A stretch of DNA of 64,000 nt from assembly GCA_027605045.1 (NCBI GenBank), contig JAQFWX010000009.1:124001-188000 (forward strand). The letters are read 5' to 3'. Of the stretch, positions 1-12,389 are shown in pieces. Below the pieces are notes generated by a model, which had not been told where the DNA came from, searched no databases, and saw nothing but the letters and a program-made list of their open reading frames with translations. Numbering within the stretch: position 1 is the first letter of the stretch; the number at the start of each line of letters is the position of its first letter. Source of the DNA: Phallus indusiatus. Lineage: Eukaryota > Basidiomycota > Agaricomycetes > Phallales > Phallaceae. The position numbers and the translations under genes were made by a program.

Positions 1-166
1 TCATAAAACAAAATCGAGAACTTCTGTGTATATTGAAAATTTGATTAATATGTGAATTGGACAAACCTTTCAGTTGACTTTAAATCGGAGCGCGAATGGA
101 ATCTCCGATTTACAGTCCCGTCGGATGCGCCCATGAAGGTCCAAACGCGCCGCGCGAAACCATAAC

Positions 167-3100
167 ATGAAAAACGGGAAGCGTCGAGGTGCAACCAAGG
201 TATCTTTTGATCAAGTTATCAGGTATTCAAATATCTAATCGTCAATTTAGGTCCCCAATGTTATACTGAGACCCGCCCCGTCAACCACACACCCCAAAGA
301 GCCAGTCGCGAGCACATCTAATACAGAGGAAGATGAAGGCAATAACAACGTCGGAGAGTTATATTTCCGTGAAGGATCATTGCCGCTGCATGGGGTGGTT
401 TTATGTGCAACCGGAAGACTAGACAAAGTGATCCATATGTTCATTATCACTTGCGTTAGTCCCTGGATGCTTATATTGTCTAGGTTACACTGTTTGCCTA
501 TGCTCAACAACTAGGCGCGACTCGTTCAAACGATTTCACCGACAAAGTCACTCATCTTATAGCGGATGCCCCTGGAAGTTCGAAATACCAGGTAAATATC
601 CTCACGCGGTATATGATTATATTGATTGACTCTCGCCTATAGTGTGCTGTTCAACGTAACTTACCGATCTTGTGTGGAAGCTGGATTGAGGCAATTTACA
701 ATGCATGGCTAAGAGGAGAAACGATTGATTTAAAACAGGTTTATTTCTCATCTTGCTCGACTCTGTTTCATAAACACTGAAATGACAAAAAGTATATCGC
801 TGAGCACAGGCTTCCTATATTCAGCGGCGTGCGGTTGTGCATAACTGGAATGCAGGACGTTGAAACCAGAGAACGTATTGCCACGATCATAGAGGAGCAA
901 GGAGGAGTCTATTCTAAATCGCTTGGCCCTTTGAGCACTCATCTATTGTGCTCAGATACCGTGTCAGACAAAGTCGCTTGGGCGAAGCGAATCAATCAAG
1001 AACGAGGAATGAGGAAAATAAATATCATCTGGGAAGAATGGTTTTGGGATTGTTTGGAGTTTGGGGGCAAGTTCATATCTTATTGAACCTTTTGGCGTGC
1101 CTGACGTGATAACAGGAAGGTGGGATGAAGAACCATACTTCATTGATATGCCTCGTCCTACCAGAAAGCTGGTAGAAACGGAATGTAGGTAATTTGCTTG
1201 AATGTATTGTGTATCTAAACTCAGTTTCATTAGCCCGGAAGTTGAACAAACAAGTGACAATATTGCCATCAGACTCCCAAGTAAACTCGTTACCTAGACC
1301 TCCTCCATCATATCTACCAGGGGAGGATGATGCACCCGAACTCGGTCAAACTCAGAAACAAAAGGGTATAGGCCTCCGTATCCTTCGAAATATCATACAC
1401 ACACGAAATTTCTCCCAAAACGAGAAGGAAGACCCTCAAATCGAACCTGCTTCTGTGCCGGCTATATCAGTAGACGCCTCAAAGCCAACTGAAACAAATA
1501 CAGGCGTATCTTCTAATTTGCAGCAAGGAAGAAATTCTGTTCTAGAACGTCTCTCAGATTCTCGAAAAGATTCTTTATTTGCCGCTGCTTCTCCATCACA
1601 GGCTATTCCTCTTTCCTTGCGATGTGCTTCTGACACAGACACAGCTGCATCGGCCACTAGGTCTATCTCGAAGCAGTCCTTATCCGATATCACCCTTAAC
1701 AATATCTTTGCTGGCTACAGCTTTCGTGCCCTTGGAGAAGCGAAAGAAGGGGCTATGTTACGTGATGCCATAAATAGACATGGCGGGCGATGGCTGAGTG
1801 ACGATGATGCCTATATTGACCCCGATTTCTTTCTTGTGAGACTGGTTGGGTAGGTTGTACCATTCTTTTTATAACGTTCTATTTTGACGGGACCAGAGGA
1901 AATACTTTTTGGAATGATGTTAGTCCCGCGCATCGCTCGAAGTTTAGGACTGAATGTTGGGTGGAGAGATCAATTTTCGAAGAAAGAATGTGCGCAGTCG
2001 ACGAGCACATTACTTTCACGCCCCTCGATGTTACTGTTCCTGTAGAAGGTATTGAGTACAATTATCACCCCAAAAAATTGAAGAAATTTTTAACATGTTC
2101 TTTCAGGGTCTGAGAAATTATTCGTTAGTTTATCCGGTCTGGACTCCGCTGAAACTCACTTGACGAAACGACTTTTGCGCGCTGTTGGTAAGTGCAATCG
2201 AGGCTTGACAATTCAGTTTTCAAAATGACTTGCAAACACATTCTCATGCCCTGGCGTTTCCGCAATGTCAGGTGCCAATGTTCAATCAGCATTTTCAAAG
2301 TCCACAAGTCACTTAATTTGCCCCTCTGGTCATGGGGAAAAATTTCAGAAAGCTCAGGAATGGAAGATTCCCGTTGTGAATTTAGAATGGCTGTTTTTCA
2401 TCGCCAGGAAAGGAAAAGTGCCTATCCACCGGGATTTCGAAGTGAAAAAAGATAGCTCGCAAAGTATTATCCGTGGGTTACAAGATGCCATGTTTCTGTC
2501 AGAAACCAAAGATGAACAGGCTATCGAGCTTGAAGCAGATGGAAGGGAAGAAAAGATCATTGATATTACAAACAGTAAATCTGACCTCTTTTAAATTATT
2601 TTCGCTGATGTTCCCGATTCGGCAGATCATTCACAAGAAACCGAGCCCCGTAGACCTGCCGATCCTTCACTTCGTTTGGAAGAAACATCGTCAGTGACGG
2701 ACCGTCCCACGGCATCATATCATGCATTCATTCCGGCACCTACCATCTCCACGAGTTCTTTCTCACCGAATGGAACAGAGTCGGGGATGGAACTAACATT
2801 TGGCGAACCACTTGGTCTTCGCGTTCCGGGGTCCCCTGAAGCCAATGAGAAAAATAACGCCCGAGGGTGCTCTATGCAGCCTTCACATCCATCCTCAATT
2901 CAAGAAGGGTCAAAAACCTGCGAAGATGTAGGAATGAAACGGACACCGATACCCTCTTCTTGTTCACCGTCCCCTCTGCAAATAAATTCTGGCTCAATAC
3001 GGACATTGTCCCCTTCAATCAGTGAAACACGGGTCTTGCGCACGGCTATTACGGCTCTTCTTGGCAAGAGAGCACCTGAGTTAAAGACCGATGAATTAAC

Positions 3101-3536
3101 AGTCCAAAAACGTCCTACGAAACGTCCCCGTCCACACTGCTCCAGATCATTGGTATTATTTCCAGCTCGATCTGCGCATTTCTTTTTTGCTCAACATTTT
3201 TCTCTTCTAATTTTTTAGCGGGGGGAATCCGAAATGCCGTCATTGATGTCCCTGGTAGCCACGTCTTCGCCGTTATCCTGCCTATCGAACAAGGAAGATA
3301 ATATCGCCAACGAGGAAGGGTCTCCTCTAGGCGTGATCTATGAAGACCCAGATCAACGGGACGAAAAGAGGAGACTTATCGCCTTGTTTGAGAAGAGTAC
3401 TGTGGTTTCTGGAAGTGCCGATGAGATCATAGTACCCGCGCAATCGAATGTGAAGCATCCTGACGAGATCCCCGAAACGTCTAAGCGGAAGAAGTCAACA
3501 AGACGGTCGAATCGATCTAGTGGGGGGAAGGGATAG
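167..3536 (+). CDS. Dpb11/Rad4(Cut5)/TopBP1-like BRCT scaffold protein
   Basis: Replication-initiation and DNA-damage-checkpoint scaffold. In yeasts the family bridges CDK-phosphorylated Sld3/Sld2 and activates the ATR kinase in the nucleus. The start MKNGKRRGATK at 167 is followed by an intron ending at about 250. Many exons then give four BRCT repeats at roughly residues 48-138, 140-235, 410-515 and 515-610. The signature Trp positions are visible: SWIEAIYNAW (about 690), EEWFWDCLEF (about 1040), TECWVERSIFEERM (about 1955) and VNLEWLFFIARKGK (about 2380). BRCT2 is followed by EPYFIDMPRP, as in the fission-yeast protein. The C-terminal third is Ser/Pro-rich with basic nuclear-localisation-like runs (KRPTKRPRP, KRKKSTRRS) and ends at 3536. 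Estimated length is about 900 residues. All joined exons stay in frame, so the gene looks intact. The exact junctions around 1080-1230 and 2580-2680 are the least certain. Confidence 0.85.
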
Positions 3537-5112
3537 TAGTTTTAGTTTTTTTTTTCTTGTATAAGAAGTGTAGTTCCTAGATGTTGTATTATTATTAAAT
3601 GCGCATAGTAAATTGTTTAAACGCCGTGAGTCTCTTTACATCCAGTCCGATCCAGAGTATACAAATGTTTCCCCTTGCTGCTGGCAATATATTTATGGAA
3701 GGTGTGATACACGGGGCGTTCAATATTAGGGGACAAAATGCCTCAAAAGCACAAGATTGAAGACCTGGGTACGTCTGGAATGGAAGGGTGACGCCTTATA
3801 GTAAACCGAATGTTGGAAATGTTTATAAAGGTGTGTATGCTCTCAGTAAGACCGTGCGTCGTTCAACGAGACCTTTGTCTTCCGTCATAGGATCAAATTT
3901 CATGGAACGAGATTGGTCTCAATATGTCGATTCGCATGCACTTTATGCATCGAGTCCACAGATTGATGCACGTCCAATCTCAGTCCCACGAATTGGTGTA
4001 TTATCGACGGCGACGGTCCACATCCTCACAAACGCCTTTGAGTGCGTGAATGCGCTATGCTACGCAGAGTTGATGCGTCCTTTCTCTCACAAAAACGAGC
4101 ATATAGTTCATGTACAACTATCATGTAGACGAATTCTTGAGGGTAGTACATGTATGCATGGCATGTGAGCGGTGTGAGCATCACTTCCCTCCAACGCTAC
4201 ATCTCTCTCTCGCGTGGTCTCCTTGTGATGATAACATTTGAGTGTCTTAATATCATACTCATACCCAAAATGAAGCTATATTCATATAAACAGCGTCGCT
4301 TGCTTCCAAATCTCGGTAGAATCTACCCGGAACATTTTCTTCGTGCAGTGCGCTAAACATTGCATTTTAGCCTTATCTTTTACGTTATTGCTTTCAAGGG
4401 TGTATAAACGTGGCATTCGACGTATGTATATATGTAGCTCGGGTGTTTCCCACCAGGTATTATTTCGTTCCGGGAATTCTCTCAAGAAGAATATAGCTGG
4501 ACCAGTAACATTTGTAGATTAGAGAGGATTATGTACAAAAGCGGTGGATTGTCCCTTAACGGAACATTCGTTTTACCGTATAACTTTAACATTATCGAAT
4601 CGAGAACTTTTCCCAGGGTAGGGGAGATAGGATCGCAACCCAGCTCTAGCCTCTCAATGGAACCTTTCTAAAGACCTGAGCAAATCATTGGCTACCAAAT
4701 TCACTGCAAACTTCAAAACAGGAATACTTTTCCCGTCCACCAAATCTGATATCAGATTAATCGGTCAATTTACGATGAAGAGCTTTTATACAAAAGACAT
4801 GAGACAACGGAATTGATCTCCGAGATCTTTCCCTCACACATTAGATGGGTTCATCTACGTACACGTCTCGATCTTGTCTGATTTTTTAGTACTCGCGTCA
4901 ATAATCAGCTGGTGAGGTGATTTCATGAACGACAATATTTTCCCCAACAAATTTTGTTTTGCTATGATCCACTGGCTCAAGTCATTAGTTAATGCACGGT
5001 CTTTACTCGCAATTAAAAGGATGAAATGCCTAAAGACAGTCGAAGTTCTCCGATCGTCATCATTGTGGGCGCTTCCTATATTCGCTGAGCCCGTTTCCGT
5101 TGCCGACGACGT
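3537..5112. other. Intergenic stretch, no supported gene
   Basis: A T-rich run just after the Dpb11-like stop (3540-3560) is consistent with a 3' end. The longest open frame here (3788-4168, 126 codons) has no recognisable motif, no conserved neighbour copy and no coding-like composition. I see no RNA gene. The right end meets the start of the duplicated monooxygenase upstream block at about 5113. Confidence 0.5.
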
Positions 5113-5486
5113 CTCGCGGACAACGGACCATGCTTAGTCAGCACCACCAGGCCGAATCCCCATTGGTAATCCAGTTTGTCCAGACGCTATTTCGCACTTT
5201 TCGAGCGATGTCAGCTTTGATACTAATGCAGGTGGCCGACTGGACAGAATCCGATGTAAGCCAATTTTCATGTCAAACGGATTCACCGTGTGTAAAGCGT
5301 AGTATACAGCTCCGAGGGCACTTTCCTTCCTTTCGAGTTGCGCATCAAGTTTCCCCAATTTTGACCTGAAGTACTTGCGGGGCCATCGGCTCTGGCTCGA
5401 CTAAGAAGAAGCACCAAGGCATAGTGGGTCTTCTGCCATCAACATTAGGACCTATCAGATGTAATCCTCGCTCATTCCTTATCTCT

Positions 5487-5493
5487 TATAAAA
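5487..5493 (+). promoter_or_regulatory. TATA box of FAD monooxygenase copy 1
   Basis: TATAAAA lies 71 bases before the ATG at 5558. The surrounding TTATAAAAAGGCT is preserved in the inverted copy (12383-12389), as is the leader just before the ATG (TCTATTCTACAACTACTCAA), which supports it as a core promoter. Confidence 0.6.
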
Positions 5494-5557
5494 AGGCTTG
5501 GATCGGAGCAATACAACAACAACATCACATCACATCATCTATTCTACAACTACTCAA

Positions 5558-6949
5558 ATGTCCAACGAGACACAAGTTCTAGTTGTTGGAGCTGGTCCAA
5601 CAGGAACCGCAGCTGCTATTGCATTGGCCAAAAAGGGCATCGACGTTCAGATCATCGACGCCTCTGCATCAAACAAATACGGTGCAAGAGCTGCTGTCGT
5701 GCACGCCCATACATTAGACGTAAGTATGCAATCTACTCATTGCTCGTAACTAAATTTTAACGAATTCAACTTCAAGCTCCTTGAGACACTCGGAGCAGTG
5801 GATGCGCTCATAGAACGAGGAATAAGATGCGACAACATCAGTTTCAAAGCTACCACTCAACATACCATCGTTAATGTCAACATGGGCCTCCTCTCCCAGT
5901 ACACCCACTACCCTTTCTCTCTACTGATCTCCCAGAGTGATGTCGAAGACATTTTGCAAGAACAGTTAGCTGCCTTGGGCATTCATATACGACGCGGAAA
6001 GGAGATTACGGGTATCAAAAGGATATACGACGCCAAGGCTGAAGTTATATTTGCCGATAATTCGACCATTGTCACCAAATATATCATAGCTGCGGACGGA
6101 GCGCACTCTACCGTAGGTTTGCCGTGTTAATTCAAACGAGGGATGATACAAGATCAGTACTGACGTTGCGAGTTGACATAGGTCCGACATTTGGTTGGGA
6201 TAGATTTCAGAAATCCTTTGACAGGTGCATCCTATGACGATTCCAACGATTCAGACGCGTTCCAAATGACATTGGCGGACGTATACCTCCAAGATCCTCT
6301 TCCCGAACTTCTTCGAAAAGATCAACCCACATTCCTTTTAGACCGTTACATCCTCATTATACCATTACCATCTCCTGACCCAAACAGACTCATGTGGCGA
6401 ATTGGTTTGGGTGTGCCCTCCGGAAAAGGCGAAATACCTCACGATCCACCAATTGAGTATCTCCAAGAAGAACTCAACAAACGCCGTCCTTTCAGTACTC
6501 CTATCACTATCTCTTCTGTTCTCGTGTCATCTCGATATCGCGTTCGTGCTGCTCTGGCCGACACCTACACCGCTAAGATTGGGAATACACACGTCTTACT
6601 GATCGGTGATGCTGCACACGTTCATTCGCCTGTGGGTGGACAAGGGATGAATCTTGGAATATGCGACGCGATATCTGCTGCGAACACCATCCATGCACAC
6701 TTGAACGCGCCGAACGCAGCGGTTGGGGAAGCGGTTTTACGAAAGTATGAAACAAAACGACATGAAGCTGGCAAGCGAGTCGTTGAATTGGCAATGACGA
6801 TGACGAAATTTCTGGCATATGGGGATGGGTCTGTTTGGAAAGTGGCTTTGCGGAATCTTGCGTTCAAGACTTTGATGAGCATTGGTTCTATTCGGAAACA
6901 GGCAGCGTGGAGGGTGTCTGGGTTGGTCAATCGTCCAGACGACATATGA
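5558..6949 (+). CDS. FAD-dependent aromatic-type monooxygenase, copy 1 (PF01494 family)
   Basis: A flavoprotein hydroxylase of the PHBH/UbiH/TetX superfamily that would use NAD(P)H and O2 to hydroxylate a small, possibly aromatic, substrate. Exons are 5558-5719, 5777-6112 and 6182-6949, giving 421 residues. The start MSNETQ is chosen because it is the first codon conserved in the inverted copy. Visible motifs are the dinucleotide fold GAGPTG (about residues 10-15), the DG motif AADGAHST (about 160) and the FAD-ribityl GD motif GDAAHVHSPVGGQGMN (about 305). The C-terminal thioredoxin-like domain of phenol hydroxylases is absent, and the length fits the short salicylate-hydroxylase/TetX-like type. 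An 80-residue stretch (NKRRPF to HLNAPN) is identical to copy 2. The substrate cannot be read from the sequence. Confidence 0.88.
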
Positions 6950-7862
6950 TACAAGTGTGGGACTGCCAAAAAACTCGTCAAGGGTACTTTCTACAAATAC
7001 AAGATTGGTATATAATTATATTCATGCATCATTTATCATTTTATTTTATTTTTCCTGGTTTGGATACAATTCGGATATGTAAAGTAGCTTACATACAGTA
7101 ATCACTAATACTCTAAACTCTGATTCTACCATGTGTCTATGACCGCGTTTTTTTTTTCAGTGTTTCCTGAACGTATTGATCTGTCTTTCTAGATCTTCAG
7201 AAAACAAACCAAACGATGTAAGTAGTCGCTACAGGATGAGACAAAGTGGACCCATAATAGAAGTAGCATTCGCAGACGGCGTTTTGAAGCGTTGAACCCT
7301 AGGAACCATTCAACAATTGGACAATCAATCGATAATTCCGGGACGTAATTATAAGCCTGGAATGCGATGGGAAAGTATAGATGCAATCACTCAGTCGGAG
7401 TCTCAGGCTGTAGTAACGGGCCATACAGTTGCAATCTTCGCAACGCGTTTTCCACGTTCTTTGACCCGAAATTCCTGCAACCATTAATTTTTTTACAATA
7501 TCAAAATGAAAGAAATAAGTCAAACACGAGAGAAGACTCGGAAAACCAGAGGCGGTCACCTGCTAGTCCAACAGCCAATCAGAAAAAGCCCTCGGAGAAC
7601 ATCCTCTCTTCTCCACACGGCGGCCCACTGATAAGTAACATATGCTGTTATCTCTCCAAGTCCCCACTGTTACCCGTTATCAAAGGTTATCTTCTGGGAA
7701 AAATGTTTTAACCAATGGAATCCTGGCCTGATTCTGGACTTTCACTTGAAAGACAGAGCGTGAGACTACTTATATGAACTTGAAGCTCCCACTGGGACAG
7801 TCTTAAAACTTAAACGTCGAACCACTACTGGCACCTAGCATTGAACCATCATACCCATTCAA
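6950..7862. other. Intergenic stretch, no supported gene
   Basis: AT-rich 3' flank of monooxygenase copy 1 (about 7000-7080) followed by the presumed promoter of the acetamidase. The 114-codon frame at 7367-7711 has no recognisable features. Nothing from the inverted repeat extends into this segment. Confidence 0.5.
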
Positions 7863-10514
7863 ATGGCAACCAAGGCGAATTCTGTAGCTTACCCCACTCT
7901 TATCAAGGTAAACGTACCAAACGAGCAAAGCATTCTTCGTTTTATTTTTACACACACCTTCTTTCATAGATTGATCCGTTTGTGTGAGTCAAAGCTACTT
8001 TCTTCAATAAGATACGTGAACGATAACGTCGAAACTCTCAACGACGACAATGCAGACCATCAGATCAGCAAAAGGTTCGACTTGCATTTGAGATGAGAAA
8101 AGACTATTGTACTCATTACATTGTTATTAGGGTCTTCATAACCGATGGCAGTGAGCAGAACCGTTCTTCCGATATATTGAATTCTGGTACGACCTAATTA
8201 GTCCCGAGATACCTCCCGTCGCCACTGTCAAACCAGGAGAGGTATTGAACCTGGTGGTCAAATGTTTAGTCATGAACTAAAATCTTTTGTTTTAGGTTTT
8301 CAAGATCGAGTGTATAGGTGAATTTACGCGTATTCTGATTTATGCAAACGTTTCTTGTTGACAAATACCACTAGACTGGACTGGAGCGCAGATTGGGAAC
8401 AACGATAGTACGTCTATTTTTGTTATGGCTAGGGGTGAATCAGCTAACTTTCCCTCAGTCAGTGACGACATCAAGAACGTAGATCTGACCAAAGTACACA
8501 ATTTGAGCGGGCCGGTAGCCGTCGAAGGAGCAGAGCCCGGAGATGCGCTAGTTGTGGATATTTTGGACGGTAAACAAGAAAATTTAAGACGAGTGACCCT
8601 ACTGACTTGATCTTCAAGTTACACCTTTTGAGAAAATGCCTTGGGGATATACGGCACGTCACAACTCGTTGTGGTTTTCATATCGTTACATTTATTTACG
8701 AACTTTCAGGGCATTTTTGAGCTCACAAACGGAGGTGGTCTTTTCGGTAAGCTTCCTCAGACTCTAAAAATGCGTGGAATTCATTTTATACCTACAATAC
8801 GTAGCCCGAGAATTCAACAGCAAAGCCTGCAAAGCTATCTGGGATATTGAAGGTTTCTTTCAAATTTCATTTTCGAACATTTGCCGAAATCTAAATTGTG
8901 AATAGGAATCTATGCGACTTCTCGTCACATTCCAGGCGTCAGATTTGCCGGAATTCCGCATCCAGGACTGATGTTAGTATCACCCATACTATTTTTCTAA
9001 TCACTCACATTTACTATATAGAGGGACCGCCCCATCGCAAGAGCTCCTTAACACTTGGAATGCTCGTGAAGGGGAACTCATTGCCCAGCACCTTCACGCC
9101 GTCCCAGCGGTTGCTTTTCCACCTGAGCCAAATGGGGCATACGTTGGACAGGATCTTCCCAAAGACGTATTAGAAAAGATCGCAAAAGAAGGTGCAAGAA
9201 CTATTCCTGGGAGAGAACATGGTGGAAATTGCGATGTATGTTGTCATGTCCATGTTTAATTCATTCAGCTGAGCTGCTCATTTAATTTGTGTTCCTCCGC
9301 GTACTAGATTAAAAACCTTTCCAAGTGCGTAACACCATATGCAGATATTAACACTTCAGTCCTAATCTCTTGATTTGTAAGAGGATCGAGATGCTATTTC
9401 CCTGTTTTCGTAAAGGGTGCCAATCTTTCCGTTGGAGATCTTCACTTTTCACAAGGAGATGTGTGTTTTTCGAAATTAACATATCATACATACTTCTAGT
9501 AACATCATAATTTTCTAGGGCGAAGTGCGTACTTCTAATATCCTGATACCCGAATGCCCATTCAGGTCGCATATAGCTTTCCTTCTGTGGTGCAATAGAG
9601 ATGGCCGGAATAATAACATTCAAGACTAGCATTATCAAGGGAGGTGTAGAGAAGTTCGCCCTCAAACAACCTATATTCCTTGTATGTATTTTTATTCATC
9701 AAGTATTCAGAATGCATTCAATGACGATAATCAGCCATCGCCCGTGGATCCTGTATACTCCGCGAAGGTAAATACACATTTCACGTGGCTATATGCTACT
9801 GAAAATATATGCAGCTTGTATTTGAAGGAATAAGCGTGGATTATCGTGCGTAATTGAGTATTGTCACACCCCTTTGACTGACGTTTTTGCAGACGGAGAT
9901 GGTAAACAATATAACATGGACGCGTGAGTTTATACGAATTAATCTGACATTATTGAGTATTCGCTGTTATAACCGAGTTTATTTCAGAACGGTCGCCTAT
10001 AAGCAAGCAGCTCTGAACGCTATTGCGTATTTACAGAAAGTAAGTTCTTACCATATATAAACTTGATTAAACTCAGCTCTCGACAGTTGGGTTACAGTGC
10101 GTTTCATTTGTTCCTATTTTGACTATGGTATTGAAAGCTGCGTCATCCAACTAGCTCGCGAGCAAGCATGTAAGTAAACGTGCATAAGGCTGATAGGTTC
10201 TTGGATTTTTATGTCTTATACCCGTAGATCTGCTTCTCTCCGCCGCGCCGATAGAAAGTCATATCGGAGCTATCGTGGTAAGCATAAAAAAAGAAGGATG
10301 GCACTTTCTCTCAGTTCAACGTATAATTAGGATTCACCAAATGCATGCGTTACGTTAGCGCTGCCTATTGGAATCTTTGAAAATGTACGTTGTATATCAT
10401 CCTCTTTGAGAATGTTTGCCTATTAAGATTTTATAGGATATTCTGCCGAAACCGGAAGGGCTCACCAAGAACGATTATGGTCAATGTGCCATCAGGAGTG
10501 ACGGGGTGCTTTAA
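7863..10514 (+). CDS. Acetamidase/formamidase (FmdA_AmdA family)
   Basis: A cytosolic amidase releasing ammonia from short amides such as formamide or acetamide. About fifteen short introns must be removed. The spliced protein then contains the family landmarks in order: HNRWHPEIPPVATVKPGE (8130-8240), KIECIDWTG, DDIKNVDL, VHNLSGPVAVEGAEPGDA (8495-8550), PFEKMPWGYTGIFE, AREFNSKA, SRHIPGVRFAGIPHPGL, GREHGGNCD (about 9210), LSVGDLHFSQGD, FCGAIEMAG, GDGKQYNMDA, SREQAYLLLS-like TREQAY, and DSPNACVTLALPIGIFE near the end. The stop is at 10512. An apparent in-frame TGA near 8150 is removed by a GTGAGC...TTAG intron that restores HPEIPP. One intron (8654-8709) has a GC donor. The junctions of the first two exons (7863-8100) are uncertain. 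It sits between the two inverted monooxygenases. Confidence 0.88.
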
Positions 10515-10919
10515 GCTTGTTGGGCAAATTTGTCGGCGTGTCAGAATTAAATATGTATGTAATGTAACTATAGCTTGTACCTGAGGATGACAGGCATTGG
10601 AGTCTGAAGAAAAGCAAAGAATATGAAATATAATGGTACGAAATTGTTAGACCCGCCACAAGTGTGATGTCAATTATCCAAAAACCAATCTACTTCATTT
10701 TGAAGATAGTGTTGTTCCTACTGAAATTCATTTTATATACTGTATTCATAAACAACTTTTAGCCATTCACTCAAAATTGCTGATTTTGACTCATTTCTTA
10801 AGGACTACTAATTAACAAGGCTCAATTAAATGATCTACATAAACATGGACAGAATTATACTACTAATATGCTATTTGGTGTGTGGGGTGTACAAAACAGA
10901 CTTATCGCCAGGCATTTAT
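10515..10919. other. Convergent intergenic spacer
   Basis: AT-rich spacer between the 3' ends of the acetamidase and monooxygenase copy 2. No gene or strong hairpin was recognised. Confidence 0.5.
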
Positions 10920-12300
10920 TCATACATCGTCTGGACGATTGATCAACCCAGACACCCTCAATGCCGCCTGTTTCCGAATCGGTCCAATACTCATCAAGGC
11001 TTTAAACAAAAAGTTTCGTAAACTGATTTTCCAACTAGACCCAGCCCCAAATGCCAAAAATCTTGTCATTGTCATCGCCAGTCCAACGACCCGCTTGCCA
11101 GCTTCATGTCGTTTCGTCCCATAGTTTAGTAGAACTGCTTCTTTAGCTGCGACGTTTGGCGCGTTCAAGTGTGCATGAATGGTATTTGCAGCAGATATCG
11201 CGTCGCATATTCCAAGATTCATCCCTTGTCCGCCAACAGGCGAATGCACATGTGCAGCATCACCGATCAGTAAGACGTGCGTATTCCCGATCTTGGCCGT
11301 GTAGGTGTCGGCCAGAGCAGCGCGTACGCGATATCGAGATGACACGAGAACAGAAGAGATAGTGATAGGAGTACTGAAAGGACGGCGTTTGTTGAGTTCT
11401 TGTTGGATATACTCGATTGGTGGGTTGTGAGGGACTTCTCCTCTTCCGGAGGGTACACCCAAACCAATTCGCCACATGAGTCTGTTTGGGTCAGGAGATG
11501 GTAATGGTATAATGAAAATGTAACGGTCTAGAAGGAATGTGGGTTGGTCTTTTCGAAGAAGCTCGGGTAGAGGATCTTGGAGATATACGTCCGCCAATGC
11601 CATTTGGAACGCATTTGACTCGCTGGGGTCGTCATAGGACGCACCCGTTAAGGGATTCTTAAAATCTATTCCAACTAAATGTCTGACCTATGGGTTACCA
11701 CAATATTAGTGCTAATCTTGTATCGTTGAGTCCGTGAACTTACGGTAGAGTGTGCACCGTCCGCAGCTATAATATACTTGGTGACAATGGTCGAATTATC
11801 GGCGAATAAAACTTCAGCCTTGGCTTCGTGGATCCTCTTAATACCAATGATTTCTTTTCCGCGTTGTATATGAATACCCAAGTCATTCAACTGTTTTTGC
11901 AAGATGTTTTCGACATCGCCCTGGGAAATGAGAAGAGAGAAAGGGTATTGGGTGTACTTGGCAAGGAGACCCATGTCGACATGAACAATGGTATGTTCAG
12001 CGGTAGTTTTGAAGCTGAGGCCGTCGCATCTTATTCCTCGTTCTATGAGCGCATCCGCTGCTCCGAGAGTGTCGAGGAGCTTTGAGATGACTTTGTCAGA
12101 ACTTTGAATCATTATCGATGAGTAGATTGTATATTTACCTCGATTGTATGAGCGTGAACGACAGCAGCTCTTGCACCGTATCTGTTTGATGTAGAGGCGT
12201 CGACGATCTGAACGTCAATGCCTTTTTGGGCTAATGCAATAGCAGCGGCGGATCCGGTTGGACCAGCACCGACAACTAGAACTTGGGTTTCGTTGGACAT
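10920..12300 (-). CDS. FAD-dependent aromatic-type monooxygenase, copy 2 (PF01494 family)
   Basis: Inverted paralog of the gene at 5558-6949, with the same three-exon structure and intron phases: 12300-12139, 12079-11744 and 11687-10920. It starts MSNETQVLVVGAGPTGSAA and carries the same DG (AADGAHST) and GD (GDAAHVHSPVGGQGMN) motifs. Differences are scattered, mostly conservative, and denser in the last 60 residues, for example LRNFLFKALMSIGP versus LRNLAFKTLMSIGS. The reading frame is fully open, so both copies look functional. It is transcribed in the same direction as the fungal_trans regulator upstream and converges with the acetamidase. Which copy is expressed, and on which substrate, cannot be told from sequence. 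Confidence 0.88.
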
Positions 12301-12382
12301 TTGAGTAGTTGTAGAATAGATGATATGATGTGATGTGGTGTTGTGAACTTCTTGTGCTGTTCTGAGGCTGACTATTGAGCCT

Positions 12383-12389
12383 TTTTATA
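12383..12389 (-). promoter_or_regulatory. TATA box of FAD monooxygenase copy 2
   Basis: TATAAAA on the minus strand, about 83 bases before the ATG at 12300, in the same TTATAAAAAGGCT context as copy 1. Confidence 0.6.

Larger units (their letters stand above)
5113..6949 (+). repeat. Left arm of inverted segmental duplication (monooxygenase copy 1 plus its upstream region)
   Basis: This arm is repeated in opposite orientation at 10920-12771. Similarity starts at a shared TCGCGGACAACGGAC block at 5113 and continues in patches through the upstream region, for example GTAAGCCAAT and GTCAAACGGATTC near 5256-5285. It includes the TATA box and the complete three-exon gene and fades at the stop codon. 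No similarity is visible beyond either gene's 3' end, so the duplicated unit is promoter plus gene. Confidence 0.85.

Noticed and set aside
3788..4168. 126-codon open frame after the Dpb11-like gene
   Set aside because: No domain, no splice or codon support, and no similarity to neighbours; length is possible by chance.
8100..8240. Stop codon in the acetamidase suggesting a pseudogene
   Set aside because: An intron GTGAGC...TAATTAG removes it and rebuilds HNRWHPEIPPVATV exactly.
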